A DNA stretch of 36,919 bases from a virus, in IMG/VR virus record IMGVR_UViG_3300022707_000766, positions 1 through 36,919 of that record, one strand, 5' to 3'. Both the position numbers and the translations under genes were made by a program. Within the stretch, counting starts at the first letter, position 1; every line of letters begins with the position of its first letter. Shown here piece by piece: positions 20,503 to 29,150 of the stretch. The notes under the pieces are model-generated. The model searched no databases. It worked only from the letters and a program-made list of their open reading frames with translations, and was not told where the DNA came from.

Positions 20503-21593
20503 TAACCGTTCCACCAAAAAACAATTATTTGACCATTGCCACCAGCACCACCACTACCGCCGTCAGCACCACCACCATTATTTAATCCACCGCCGCCACC
20601 ACCGGCACAAATACCGCCTGTGCCTCCAATACTACCAGGATTTCCGGGGCTGCCTCCCGTACCACCTTGACCAATGCTCGATCCACCGCCGCCCGCTGCA
20701 TCAGCTCCACCTTGAGTGCCACCGGCTTTATAAAGAGATGGATTACCATCAGCTCCATTGCCGCCTTCTGTTGCACCAGTGCCGCCACCTGTTTCTGGAT
20801 TTCTTGCAAAAAAAACATCACTCTTACCTGCACCACCAGTACTCACGGTAGCCGCATCGCCACCTCTACCACCAGTGAAAGTAACTAATGACCCAAAGGT
20901 AGCATTGCCACCAGCAGATCCCGCCGTTCCATTGGCGCCGGAATTAAATGTACCACCACCGCCAGCGCCGCCGAGCGTAACTGTAATACCTGTACTAGGA
21001 GTGACAACTGTTGTCGCAAATGTGGGGACGCTGCCTTGTCCACCAGCACCAGCGCCGTTAGGAGAGCCACCGCCGCCACCGCCGCCGCCGCCACAACCTA
21101 ATAAAAAAACATCTGTCACGTTAGCAGGTACGTTAAAAGTACCACTAGAAGTAAATATTTCAGATTGTAAATTAGCAATTAAACCAACTGTCATTTCACC
21201 CGAAGTAAGGCTATTAGGGATTATGTCAGTTCCCTCTAAACCTGTTGATTTAACTGTTACCGCCGCAGTACCGTCTATCCGAAATACTAAATCACCCGCA
21301 ATATCCTCTAAATTAATTAGAGATCCAACTGTACCAATAAAAGCTTTTTCAAAATAGGAATCAGTCCATCTAAATGTAGTTGTACCAAGACCACCTGCAA
21401 CATCTGTGGGCACACCTGACGAGTTTCTAGGGACTAAATCATTATTCAGTGCCGTTTTAAATTGATTTAAATCCCCTGCATCGGCTACACTGCCGTCTGT
21501 AATAGTGGTCAAATTATTGGTTCCAGCAAATAGGAAAAAACATCCGAATATAACGCCTATAGCTAAAGATATGTTTATAATATTTTTGTACAT
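20502..21593 (-). CDS. Glycine-rich tail adhesin with N-terminal signal-like segment
   Basis: 363 residues. The N-terminal 25 (MYKNIINISLAIGVIFGCFF onward) look like a signal peptide. Residues 27-140 form a fibre-like shaft. From about residue 147, FNVPANVTDVFLLGCGGGGG opens a long Gly-rich domain with many GGxG runs, closed by GGNGQIIVFWWNG. Such domains occur in phage receptor-binding adhesins; in Salmonella phage S16 gp38, Gly-rich runs form a polyglycine-II sandwich that displays variable loops. The coding DNA is locally much richer in GC than its surroundings. Probably the main receptor binder. Confidence 0.7.
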   Translation of the reverse strand: MYKNIINISLAIGVIFGCFFLFAGTNNLTTITDGSVADAGDLNQFKTALNNDLVPRNSSGVPTDVAGGLGTTTFRWTDSYFEKAFIGTVGSLINLEDIAGDLVFRIDGTAAVTVKSTGLEGTDIIPNSLTSGEMTVGLIANLQSEIFTSSGTFNVPANVTDVFLLGCGGGGGGGGGSPNGAGAGGQGSVPTFATTVVTPSTGITVTLGGAGGGGTFNSGANGTAGSAGGNATFGSLVTFTGGRGGDAATVSTGGAGKSDVFFARNPETGGGTGATEGGNGADGNPSLYKAGGTQGGADAAGGGGSSIGQGGTGGSPGNPGSIGGTGGICAGGGGGGLNNGGGADGGSGGAGGNGQIIVFWWNG

Positions 21594-22811
21594 TTAACCT
21601 ACTTTCCTTAATCCGAATATAATCATCTGTTTTTTAGTATCTATTTTCCTACTCAGTATCTTAAATCTATCTTGAGAATCAATGGTCAAAGCATATTGAC
21701 CTATTGCGTATTTAAAACTATTCCATATAACAGCGCCCCATCGAGGTACTACATTACTATCAGCAGAAGAAAACGATGTAGGGTAATCAATTGATACTTT
21801 ATCTAATAAAAATAACTCTAATGTGTCATAATTAATATCTGTCATTAATTCTAATTCAGTCTTTGGGTTTCTAAATTCATCTTTATTGGTATCTAAAAAG
21901 TTTTGCCTTTTTGCTGTATTAGTAATTATTTTTATATCGATTTCTTTTTTATGCAATCCATTATCATCTATTGATGTTGGATCTTGACTAACCAAAGTAG
22001 TATCAGCCCATGTCCAAAAGTTTCTAACTCGATTTAATCCATCCCTAAATTTTTGTATATCAATAGTGTTTTCAATTCCATCATCAGCAGCTTGACCAAA
22101 GAATGTAAACTTTAATTCTGCACTCTCTGTCCTTGCACTTACAAATATTGTATTATCCCTAATAAATAAAACAGCATTAGAGCCTAATAATAATTCCTTT
22201 AACGCTTCTTTTACTGTCTTATTCTCTAGGCTTGATTTATCGTCTATAGTTTCATCTTGTCCGACTACAATATTAGATTGGTCAACAGTGACTAGAGTTG
22301 TAATCTCAGTTTGATTTAACATTTTAAATATAACTACAGATAACAAATCACCATTTGATATACTGGTAAAAGGTACATCTGTTGCGTCAAATTTCGATTC
22401 AAACCCTAATACCTTAAATTGTATATCCTGTTCGTCTATTTTACTACTCAATGAAACATCATTTAATAAGCCCTCAAACAATGTCACCTCACCACCTACA
22501 ACTTCATTGCCTGTAAAGAATCCAGCGATTAAAGGCGTATCTCTAAAATCCCATGTTATCTTAAGAATAGAATCAACTCTCTTAAATTTAAATATTGTAT
22601 TGATTTCTCCTACATTAGAATATTTTCCATGATCATTCCTTAAGGTAATGTTCATAGTACTATTTTTGAATATACCAATATCATATTCGTTGTTGTCTAA
22701 TTGCTGCGTAATAGAGCCAAGCTTTAAAACGTCTGGGCTTATTTCTGTAAAATCAGACGCATAAACATCGCCGAATTCAAATGTTTTAATAAATACTCTA
22801 TATCTAGCCAT
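21594..22811 (-). CDS. Tail-tip / baseplate hub-like protein
   Basis: 405 residues starting at the ATG at 22811, which overlaps the previous stop (TAATG); a frame to 22874 is a shadow. Beta-rich protein: ARYRVFIKTFEFGDVYASDF, SITQQLDNNEYDIGIFKNST and MNITLRNDHGKY resemble the hub domains of siphovirus tail proteins that follow the distal tail protein. Its place after the tape measure and before the adhesin supports a tail-tip role. I see no peptidoglycan-cutting domain. Confidence 0.65.
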   Translation of the reverse strand: MARYRVFIKTFEFGDVYASDFTEISPDVLKLGSITQQLDNNEYDIGIFKNSTMNITLRNDHGKYSNVGEINTIFKFKRVDSILKITWDFRDTPLIAGFFTGNEVVGGEVTLFEGLLNDVSLSSKIDEQDIQFKVLGFESKFDATDVPFTSISNGDLLSVVIFKMLNQTEITTLVTVDQSNIVVGQDETIDDKSSLENKTVKEALKELLLGSNAVLFIRDNTIFVSARTESAELKFTFFGQAADDGIENTIDIQKFRDGLNRVRNFWTWADTTLVSQDPTSIDDNGLHKKEIDIKIITNTAKRQNFLDTNKDEFRNPKTELELMTDINYDTLELFLLDKVSIDYPTSFSSADSNVVPRWGAVIWNSFKYAIGQYALTIDSQDRFKILSRKIDTKKQMIIFGLRKVG

Positions 22812-23617
22812 TAAATACTTTCTTGTAATTTCATTTTGATAGGTATTCCATGCTGAAAAAACCCATCCTCCCATTCAGGCTCATAATCATTTGCTAAATC
22901 CATTAGGAATATATCTTTTAGTCTATACCCCTCGCGTATATTTCTAAATTGTGAAGTATCAAATCCATGTAAGGCAACAAGGAAAGGAATCTGAGCATTA
23001 AATAAGCCCTCAATAACTGTCAAATCTGGATCATCAACGACATTATTTAATTCTAAATTGCATTCAAAACCGCCAATGCTTTTAGTTATTTTTTTCTTGC
23101 CTGATATAGCCGATGTACTCTTTCTATTCTTTATAAATCTAGGTGACTTTATCATAGGCTTTTTAGTTAATTCTCCTAATAGCTCTGTAAGTATAATTTG
23201 TTTTATAAATTTATCATCATCCACGACAAATGTACCATTAATAACTATTTGTATTTGTGACGTGGAAACAAGATCAAAGGTGAATCTATTTGTAGTGAGT
23301 GTATTAGTTGTTTCATTAATTGGAGTTGAAAAGTCAACAAAGGAAACACCATCATGGTATTTAATCGTAAAGCTTTTTAAATTATGTTCCACTAAAATAA
23401 CATCGGTTAAGTCTTGAGTATCGATCATATCTATATCAATAATTGTACCCGCTGCATCGGTAGAATCGGTAGTACTCCAGCCAGAATCATTATCTCTATT
23501 TCTTAAAAAGTTAACGAAATCTTGACCATTACTTGTGGCAACGGCGTCTGTGATAGTAATAGTCACGTTTTCTTGATCTAAATCTATTCTATTTTTTCTC
23601 CAAAATAATATGCCCAT
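22811..23617 (-). CDS. Minor tail protein (discoidin-like), distal-tail position
   Basis: 268 residues. The middle (about 40-125: FLRNRDNDSGWSTTDSTDAA, DLTDVILVEHNLKSFTIKYH, STSQIQIVINGTF) has the strand pattern of a discoidin/F5-8C carbohydrate-binding fold. The C-terminal part (SIGGFECNLELNNVVDDPDL, ALHGFDTSQFRNIREGYRLK) looks structural. It starts exactly at the tape-measure stop. It probably forms the distal ring of the tail tip. Evidence is fold-level and positional. Confidence 0.62.
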   Translation of the reverse strand: MGILFWRKNRIDLDQENVTITITDAVATSNGQDFVNFLRNRDNDSGWSTTDSTDAAGTIIDIDMIDTQDLTDVILVEHNLKSFTIKYHDGVSFVDFSTPINETTNTLTTNRFTFDLVSTSQIQIVINGTFVVDDDKFIKQIILTELLGELTKKPMIKSPRFIKNRKSTSAISGKKKITKSIGGFECNLELNNVVDDPDLTVIEGLFNAQIPFLVALHGFDTSQFRNIREGYRLKDIFLMDLANDYEPEWEDGFFQHGIPIKMKLQESI

Positions 23618-25629
23618 TAGCTAGCCCTAAATGATGTTTGTAAACTATCACGTTCAATAAGTTTTGCTTCTATAAAATCCATAATATTCTCATTCAATGA
23701 TATCTCTATATTAAATGAGCGCGTGTCAGTCGATCTGCTACCATCTTGATCTTTTAAAAACCCGCTTAAATCTTTATTAGTCTCTTGAGGTACTACCCTT
23801 TCACCCGGCGCTAATACAGCGGGAAAGCTATCAGCAAAACCAATGCCTGGAACGGCGTCTATACCACTACGCAAGCCTTGTGCGCTTATATTACTTACCT
23901 GTACAGCTGTTGCGACACCGACTAATCCAGCCAATGCAAAGTTAAACGGTGGCGGCGCTGCGGCCAATGCTTTTTGCACAGCTGCATTACCATCAATAAT
24001 GGCTTGTGCGATTGCAGCGGCCTTACCAATCTCGAATAATTCTTTGTTTCCACTTCTCGATAATGTTGAAATAACTCCTAATGTTGATCTAAAGTTTTGT
24101 GCTCTACGCTTATTTCTCTGTTCATCGGCTTTTTGTTGTTTATCTTCTTGTTTAGTCTCTTCTTTTCTGAAATTTGCATTTAAGGTTTTAACAGCTAACA
24201 GATGCTCCTCTTCTGTTATCTTTTGTTGGTTTCTTGCCTCTTGTAATATTTCCAGTTCACCATCCATACGTTCTTGTAATAGTGCTAACCTTATTTCGTC
24301 ATTTTCCTCTTGTTGTTCAATTAATTGTTCTGCTAATTCTTGACCATCCTCGGCTTGTTTTTTCTGTGCTTCTGTTAATTCTACTAAAGAACTTTTAACA
24401 GTATTAATAGGATCTATTGTAGACTCGGCACCGTCTTTCATTGCTTTAAAACCTTTTTTAGCCGCATTTTCTAACTGAAATAATAACTCACTAACTTTAC
24501 CCAGCCCAGTGTCTTCAGTTAAAGGTTTGATAATATCATCGGCAGCTTCTTTACTCGCTTGACTTATTATAGATAATGCTTCTTTAAATTTGCCTTGCAT
24601 TATTAAAGGCAATGCCGCGAGTGATCCAGAAACAACTTTAATTTGTGCCGTTAATATGGCAAAGGCACTTTCTCCAGCTCTAGCAATTGCATCTAAAGAA
24701 ATGACTAATATATTTGTTGCTTTGATTGTGCTAATTAAACCTTCTGCAATTAATTCCTTAAGCGTACCGTTTTGACCTGATATAGAACTAGTAGCTTCAT
24801 TAACTATTTTATTTAATTCTTTTATGACGCTTATTACTGCTAGGTTTTGTGTAATGGTGAAACCTATCTCTTCTGTTGTATCACCAAAACTATTACCCAA
24901 TTGAGTGACGCCACCTGAAAATGTTTTAACTTGTGCGGCTGCTGCGCCACCGAACTTTGCATTAATTGAATCTAATGCATTTGCAAATGTTTCACTTTCA
25001 TCTGCACCTTTTTTAATTATAAGACCATAACGAGAAAATGAACTGATTTCACCTGTTGCCGCTTTACCAACTAACAATGCAGCGGCTTTTAAATCAATAC
25101 CTAATGCCGCTGATAAATCAACTGCGGCTTGTGTAGCTTTTTTTAATCCTTGTTGATCAAGCTGACCTAAAGATTGGATCAATGCACCAGTCGATAAAAT
25201 AACCTCATCGCCGAATTTAGAATTCTTTTGCAGTTCTGAAGAGAAGTTCTGAAAGTCTTGGGATGCTTCTTTGGTAAACTTACCAGATAATGCTAATGCT
25301 GTATTTAATTGATTGATTGCATCCTCTTGAACTTGTGCTGCTGCTATACCATCAGTCACCAAAATTCTAAACAAAGCTGATGCCGCTCGCTTAGCGCTTC
25401 CGAATGCTGCCGTAACAGCTTGGCCACCGACAAACCCTATGGCCGTTTCAAATACTCTCTTAAAACTAAACATTGATTTATTTGATTTTTTAGCAAAATC
25501 ATCAACGGATTTAGCCATTTTTTTAGCCGCCGCCGCTGTGATTTTTTGTGATTTTTTTAATTGAGTAACTAGAGATTTATTTTCAACCTCTAATCTAACT
25601 ACTAACTCTTCAAGTACTGTCTTTCCCAT
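23617..25629 (-). CDS. Tape measure protein
   Basis: 670 residues, which by the usual rule of about 0.15 nm per residue predicts a tail near 100 nm. The N-terminus is a long helix (KSLVTQLKKSQKITAAAAKK), then hydrophobic patches (AIGFVGGQAVTAAFGSAKRA), a phage-minor-tail-like region (residues 130-240, with FSRYGLIIKKGADESETFAN), further hydrophobic helices (LAALPLIMQGKFKEALSII), a charged coiled coil (about 430-505, EENDEIRLALLQERMDGELE onward) and a small-residue region AAPPPFNFALAGLVGVATAV that may insert in the membrane. It sets tail length and reaches the cell envelope during DNA entry. Its start overlaps the frameshift product by 20 bases. Confidence 0.9.
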   Translation of the reverse strand: MGKTVLEELVVRLEVENKSLVTQLKKSQKITAAAAKKMAKSVDDFAKKSNKSMFSFKRVFETAIGFVGGQAVTAAFGSAKRAASALFRILVTDGIAAAQVQEDAINQLNTALALSGKFTKEASQDFQNFSSELQKNSKFGDEVILSTGALIQSLGQLDQQGLKKATQAAVDLSAALGIDLKAAALLVGKAATGEISSFSRYGLIIKKGADESETFANALDSINAKFGGAAAAQVKTFSGGVTQLGNSFGDTTEEIGFTITQNLAVISVIKELNKIVNEATSSISGQNGTLKELIAEGLISTIKATNILVISLDAIARAGESAFAILTAQIKVVSGSLAALPLIMQGKFKEALSIISQASKEAADDIIKPLTEDTGLGKVSELLFQLENAAKKGFKAMKDGAESTIDPINTVKSSLVELTEAQKKQAEDGQELAEQLIEQQEENDEIRLALLQERMDGELEILQEARNQQKITEEEHLLAVKTLNANFRKEETKQEDKQQKADEQRNKRRAQNFRSTLGVISTLSRSGNKELFEIGKAAAIAQAIIDGNAAVQKALAAAPPPFNFALAGLVGVATAVQVSNISAQGLRSGIDAVPGIGFADSFPAVLAPGERVVPQETNKDLSGFLKDQDGSRSTDTRSFNIEISLNENIMDFIEAKLIERDSLQTSFRAS

Positions 25630-25840
25630 CTGGATATTTCCTCATCATCCTATCTAAATCATCTTGAGTCTGACTCGTTTCAGGACCGCCAAAATAACCC
25701 GCATATATAATCCAAAACTCATATGGTGTGGCTCTCCAAAATGATTGTGGGCTAAATTTAAAAGTACAAGTCCAATGCTTTAGATATACATCCCAAGGTG
25801 TTGGCTTATCACTCTCAATGCTTACCGTCCCTTTATGTCT
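25610..25840 (-). CDS. Tail assembly chaperone, -1 frameshift extension
   Basis: This 77-codon frame has no usable start codon near its beginning; its first ATG is close to its end. It enters in frame if ribosomes slip back one base on the A9 run at 25840-25848, giving RHKGTVSIESDKPTPWDVYL onward and FSPQSFWRATPYEFWIIYAG, the FWRATPxEFW pattern of GTA gp11 / T-domain chaperones. The fusion would be about 196 residues, like lambda gpGT. It ends within the tape-measure start region, the standard place. Found by translating the gap between two larger genes. Confidence 0.82.
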   Translation of the reverse strand, partial: RHKGTVSIESDKPTPWDVYLKHWTCTFKFSPQSFWRATPYEFWIIYAGYFGGPETSQTQDDLDRMMRKYPDGKDST

Positions 25841-26199
25841 TTTTTTTTGTCAATTATCTCAGTATCGCCATCATCAATAGGTTTACCAGAATAACCGGCA
25901 GCAAGTAATTTTCCACAAGCAGTAAGTAGTTTCGTCATACCTTCAGCAATAACCATATTTCCAACTTCTAAAAAGGTAAGATTTAATCTCTGTTTTGTTT
26001 TAAATCCTACCATACCTCCATATATGATTGCTGTGATATCACGTATACCAAGACTCCCCGCAATCATTTTATTTATTAGAACTGCAATAGAACTTCCGGA
26101 TCTATCTTCCATTTCGACAAGGCCTTCAAATTCTGGCTTTAAAATATATTTTTCTCCGCAAAGTTCTATCTCGACTTCACCTAATAGTTTATTCGCCAT
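25822..26199 (-). CDS. Tail assembly chaperone (GTA gp10-like)
   Basis: 125 residues. The pattern GEVEIELCGEKYILKPEFEG followed by LVEMEDRSGSSIAVLINKM and ITAIIYGGMVGF is that of gene-transfer-agent gp10-like tail chaperones, which wrap the tape measure before the tube polymerises. Directly upstream of the tape measure, the expected place. The last codons pass through the A9 run, so this is the short, non-shifted product of a lambda G/GT-like pair. Confidence 0.85.
   Translation of the reverse strand: MANKLLGEVEIELCGEKYILKPEFEGLVEMEDRSGSSIAVLINKMIAGSLGIRDITAIIYGGMVGFKTKQRLNLTFLEVGNMVIAEGMTKLLTACGKLLAAGYSGKPIDDGDTEIIDKKKDIKGR
25840..25848 (-). promoter_or_regulatory. A9 slippery site for programmed -1 frameshift
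   Basis: On the minus strand GAC-AAA-AAA-AAA-GAC in the zero frame. A slip of -1 moves ribosomes from the 125-residue product, which would stop at 25822, into the frame that stops at 25610. Homopolymeric A runs are well-known -1 slippage sites. Confidence 0.8.
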
Positions 26200-26207
26200 A
26201 AGTACCT

Positions 26208-26588
26208 TTACTGATTCTCTGGTGCAAATCTAAATGGCGATATAACTACATCACCATTACCGGCACCAGTTGTGGCCATAATTAGATTGCCGCTTCCATC
26301 ATTCCAAGCACCTTTAGGAAATGGCCCGACTAATGCATCAGCATTATTGGCTACAGTTACAACTTGATCCGCCTTGGTTAAAGGCCCAAAACCAGGCACA
26401 CCTACCTCGGTATCTTGTGCAGTTATAGTCACCACACCGTCACCATTAGCAGCTGTATTCTGTATTAATAACATTACATCACCATTCGGATTGGCAACAC
26501 TATTACCATTCACCGTATCCACAGAAGTCGCCGTAGGCGTGATTTCTGCTTCTGAAACTGTTTGTATAGCTAAGACCGTCTCTGCCAT
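26208..26588 (-). CDS. Small beta-rich structural protein after the tail tube gene
   Basis: 126 residues, acidic, beta-rich and low in charge (TPTATSVDTVNGNSVANPNG; DVMLLIQNTAANGDGVVTIT; PKGAWNDGSGNLIMATTGAG). This looks like a virion decoration or tail-tube-associated protein. A comparable small protein often follows the major tail or capsid gene. Exact role unknown. GGAGG precedes the ATG. Confidence 0.6.
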   Translation of the reverse strand: MAETVLAIQTVSEAEITPTATSVDTVNGNSVANPNGDVMLLIQNTAANGDGVVTITAQDTEVGVPGFGPLTKADQVVTVANNADALVGPFPKGAWNDGSGNLIMATTGAGNGDVVISPFRFAPENQ

Positions 26589-26619
26589 GTTAAACCTCCA
26601 TTAAAATATTAAAAAACAA

Positions 26620-27030
26620 CTAACTAATAGTCACAACACCAGAAGATTCAAGGGATATAGAATATGTCTGTTCTGCATTGTATTCGCCACCACGCTCTAT
26701 AGATACAATTTTCCATAAGGCGGTGTAAATCCTACCTGCATCATCATCAACTATTCTAAAACTCGTTAAAGTCTGTGTTTCAAAAGCGTCCTCAACTCTA
26801 GTCAATGTAACAGCGTTTTGATAAATACCAGACCCAGAAATAGACATAGATTTAATACCGGCATTATTTAATAATTCTTTTGCCTGATTTGATCCATGCT
26901 CTGTGGCGTCTATAGCTTCTGCGCTTCGAGTAAATCCCTTACTTCTTAAACCACCTAATGTGGTATAAGTACCCGAGCCCGCTGTGTCCTCAACTTTTAA
27001 TAAAAAATCTTTTCCGCCTTTTCCCGACAT
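26620..27030 (-). CDS. Major tail tube protein, TP901-1 family
   Basis: 136 residues from the ATG at 27030, 8 bases after GGGAG; GTG at 27039 is less likely. KGGKDFLLKVEDTAGSGTYT at the start, TRSAEAIDATEHGSNQAKEL in the first third, and SISLESSG at the end are the marks of TP901-1-like tail tube proteins, which polymerise as rings around the tape measure. Short for the family but complete, without the Ig-like C-terminal domain some members carry. Confidence 0.88.
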   Translation of the reverse strand: MSGKGGKDFLLKVEDTAGSGTYTTLGGLRSKGFTRSAEAIDATEHGSNQAKELLNNAGIKSMSISGSGIYQNAVTLTRVEDAFETQTLTSFRIVDDDAGRIYTALWKIVSIERGGEYNAEQTYSISLESSGVVTIS

Positions 27031-27031
27031 T

Positions 27032-27439
27032 TTATACACTCCCTGTTAATATTTTAAATCTTTGAATACCATGATAAGTCTGACCATCCGGATCTAGCAA
27101 TGTCTCACTGAAATCGAATCTTAATAGAGGCACCTTAAAGCCTACTATTGTCAATGTAGTATTATGTAAAACTCTGTAAATTTCCACCATGATTTCCTTG
27201 CATTGTTTTCTGCCATTGCTTCGAGTCCATGTATGTATATTAATCGAACCCTCTACGCCGTCAAACGTATGTGTACTCCAATCCGAAAAATTATCGTCAC
27301 CAATTGTGATATATGGAAAGGATTGGTCCTCTTTCACAAAATCAAATACACCAGTTATAAGATTGTTTAGACCGGAGTCGGCATCCAATAAAGTGAATAT
27401 AGTCTGTTGAATCAATAATATCGGACTATTCGCCATCAA
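27032..27439 (-). CDS. Tail completion protein (DUF3168 / gp17-like)
   Basis: 135 residues. The helical start ILLIQQTIFTLLDADSGLNN, PYITIGDDNFSDWSTHTFDG and HTWTRSNGRKQCKEIMVEIY match the DUF3168 family, which caps the tail and joins it to the head. The gene sits between the HK97 gp10-like and tail tube genes, the standard order, overlapping the former by 4 bases. Confidence 0.85.
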   Translation of the reverse strand: MMANSPILLIQQTIFTLLDADSGLNNLITGVFDFVKEDQSFPYITIGDDNFSDWSTHTFDGVEGSINIHTWTRSNGRKQCKEIMVEIYRVLHNTTLTIVGFKVPLLRFDFSETLLDPDGQTYHGIQRFKILTGSV

Positions 27440-27879
27440 GTGCCTTTCTTTTTAATTTTAGGTTTTTGCTTGAATATCTCTTTTAATCTTTTTGTTGATC
27501 TTTTTAAAGCTGGAAACAACCAAGGCCTAGCATCGAAAAATGTAGTCCCGAATTCTAAATGCTTTAAATATAAAAGGTCTGTGCCGACTTCTGCGGCCAG
27601 ACTTTCCTTATCCACATTAAATCCTACGCTTCTTATGGCGACACCTGTATCTACGTTAGGTGCATCACCAGGCTTTGAAACTTTCACTCTTCTTTTAGGC
27701 TTATATCTTGTAACCTCTTCACCAGAAGATCTTTTTTGCATTAATTTAATGGCCTCATTCTGTACCACTAAAGCCGCTTCCCCAAGATTTTGAATAGCTT
27801 TTTTTCTATAAGCTTCGCTAACTTTCAATAAAGCTTTATCTATATTTGCACTGCCCGTGACTGATGTACTAAATTTCAA
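27436..27879 (-). CDS. HK97 gp10-like tail component
   Basis: 147 residues. A helical N-terminus (ALLKVSEAYRKKAIQNLGEA onward to MQKRSSGEEVTRYK), then GDAPNVDTGVAIRSVGFNVD, YLKHLEFGT and ARPWLFPALKR, the usual signature of HK97 gp10-like proteins at the head-tail interface. Overlaps both neighbours by 4 bases, so translation is probably coupled. Confidence 0.88.
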   Translation of the reverse strand: MKFSTSVTGSANIDKALLKVSEAYRKKAIQNLGEAALVVQNEAIKLMQKRSSGEEVTRYKPKRRVKVSKPGDAPNVDTGVAIRSVGFNVDKESLAAEVGTDLLYLKHLEFGTTFFDARPWLFPALKRSTKRLKEIFKQKPKIKKKGT

Positions 27880-28196
27880 TTGCCTGAGCCCTCTTCTGCT
27901 AAGATTTCAAAGAATCTATCTTTTTCGTCTACATTAATAAATCCTAATATTTTAAATATTCTAGATTCAAATTTAATCCTCATGTCATCATCCATATTTT
28001 CCAACTTCCTAATAGTTATTTTATGCGTAATGGGATTATCTATTTTACCTGCAAAGAACCTTTCCTTAGCACTAAAGGGTTTAATTTCGCCCCAAACCCT
28101 AGCAAATGTTGACCATGTTAAAGTGAAACCACCTGCACCATCAGATACTTCTGTTCTTTGTTCTATGATAAGTCTTTTTTTAAGCCTACTCGCCAT
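27876..28196 (-). CDS. Head-tail adaptor (head closure) protein
   Basis: 106 residues. RLKKRLIIEQRTEVSDGAGG, WSTFARVWGEIKPFSAKERF and THKITIRKLENMDDDMRIKF, then FKILGF, are the pattern of SPP1 gp16 / Phage_H_T_join proteins. It binds the connector ring and closes the filled head. Adjacent to the connector gene, as usual. Confidence 0.9.
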   Translation of the reverse strand: MASRLKKRLIIEQRTEVSDGAGGFTLTWSTFARVWGEIKPFSAKERFFAGKIDNPITHKITIRKLENMDDDMRIKFESRIFKILGFINVDEKDRFFEILAEEGSGN

Positions 28197-28216
28197 ATAT
28201 TACCTATAATAAATTA

Positions 28217-28855
28217 TTAAATAATTCTTTTTAATCTATATTTATCCAATAACATAAGAGCATTACTCGGCATCGTTTCGCTTTCATCCCCCTTATGCTC
28301 ATATAAATGGGTAATCATAATAAACATAGCTTGTGTAATTTCTCTAGGCACTGTGTTGGCTACACCATAACCGGCAACGAATCTTATTTGTATTCCACTC
28401 GTAGGCCTTAATATAGTCGTGGGCCAGACAACACCAGTTTTCAACGATAAGCGTCCAGGCTCACTATTGACATCTACAAAGTAATTACTCGCTGCAAATG
28501 TAAATTCTGTATTACTGTCATCAATTGTTTTTAAAAATGTCACTGTTTGCAAAGGTGATCTAGATATACCTATTGATCTTAATGTTTGATTTAGAAAATT
28601 AATAGGACCTTCCCTAACACCATCCCACCATTCGCTATCACGCCTATTTCTATTTTGAGGGAATTCATCTAAAAATAAATCCCATGTTTGAGTGATAAAA
28701 ACTCTGCTTGTGAATTTCTCGGCTAATCTTCTGGAAGCGATAATAAGATCGGTTATAATAGAATCTTCAGCATTAGAATCTACTCTTAAATGTAATTTAG
28801 CAAAATACAAAGATATTGGCTCTTCAGTAGGCTCTGTAAATATTTTTAAATTCAT
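28217..28855 (-). CDS. Head-tail connector protein (gp6-like)
   Basis: 212 residues. The N-terminus PISLYFAKLHLRVDSNAEDS followed by IITDLIIASRRLAEKFTSRV is the gp6-like / phiE125 gp8-type connector helix pair. The longer C-terminal part (GIQIRFVAGYGVANTVPREI, AMFIMITHLYEHKGD) is as in the 200-residue members. It forms the ring below the portal. The ATG overlaps the preceding stop (TAAATGA). Confidence 0.88.
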   Translation of the reverse strand: MNLKIFTEPTEEPISLYFAKLHLRVDSNAEDSIITDLIIASRRLAEKFTSRVFITQTWDLFLDEFPQNRNRRDSEWWDGVREGPINFLNQTLRSIGISRSPLQTVTFLKTIDDSNTEFTFAASNYFVDVNSEPGRLSLKTGVVWPTTILRPTSGIQIRFVAGYGVANTVPREITQAMFIMITHLYEHKGDESETMPSNALMLLDKYRLKRII

Positions 28856-29130
28856 TTACTTTTAACTTTCCTTCGCTTTACTTTTTTAATAGGTTTAGCA
28901 ATTGTTTTATTTTCGACATCTTTTTTGATCATTTTATTTTCCGGAGCAGGACCCAGTTTTTTACTCTCTTTTTCTACATAAAGCACACAACATCCTAAAT
29001 CTAAAAATGTCTTTTTAAGCGAATCACCTACAATATATATCTTATCTTTAAGATATAGATTTACACCTAAATTAATTCCTTTATCATTAACATCACAGCC
29101 ATGAAAATCTTTTAACATTTTAATTTGCAT
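28852..29130 (-). CDS. Small basic protein between head genes
   Basis: 92 residues from the ATG at 29130, with GAGGGG 6 bases upstream; TTG at 29148 is less likely. MQIKMLKDFHGCDVNDKG, then LGVNLYLKDKIYIVGDSLKK, and a strongly basic tail (KPIKKVKRRKVKSK). The beta-rich body is followed by a Lys/Arg tail that could bind packaged DNA. Such a small protein often precedes the connector gene. Not named. Confidence 0.6.
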   Translation of the reverse strand: MQIKMLKDFHGCDVNDKGINLGVNLYLKDKIYIVGDSLKKTFLDLGCCVLYVEKESKKLGPAPENKMIKKDVENKTIAKPIKKVKRRKVKSK

Positions 29131-29150
29131 TACAGACCCCTCAATCAAGA

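Noticed and set aside
20375-20851. 158-codon His/Arg-rich plus-strand frame
   Set aside because: A shadow of the same Gly-rich gene with extreme composition caused by the repeats; not a protein-like sequence.
20758-21357. 199-codon Pro-rich frame on the plus strand
   Set aside because: It is the antisense shadow of the Gly-rich adhesin: GGN codons read as CCN (Pro) on the other strand. No ribosome site or independent support.
23843-24343. 166-codon Ser/Cys-rich plus-strand frame opposite the tape measure
   Set aside because: Antisense to helical coding sequence, low-complexity, no start signals. The tape measure frame is clearly the real one.
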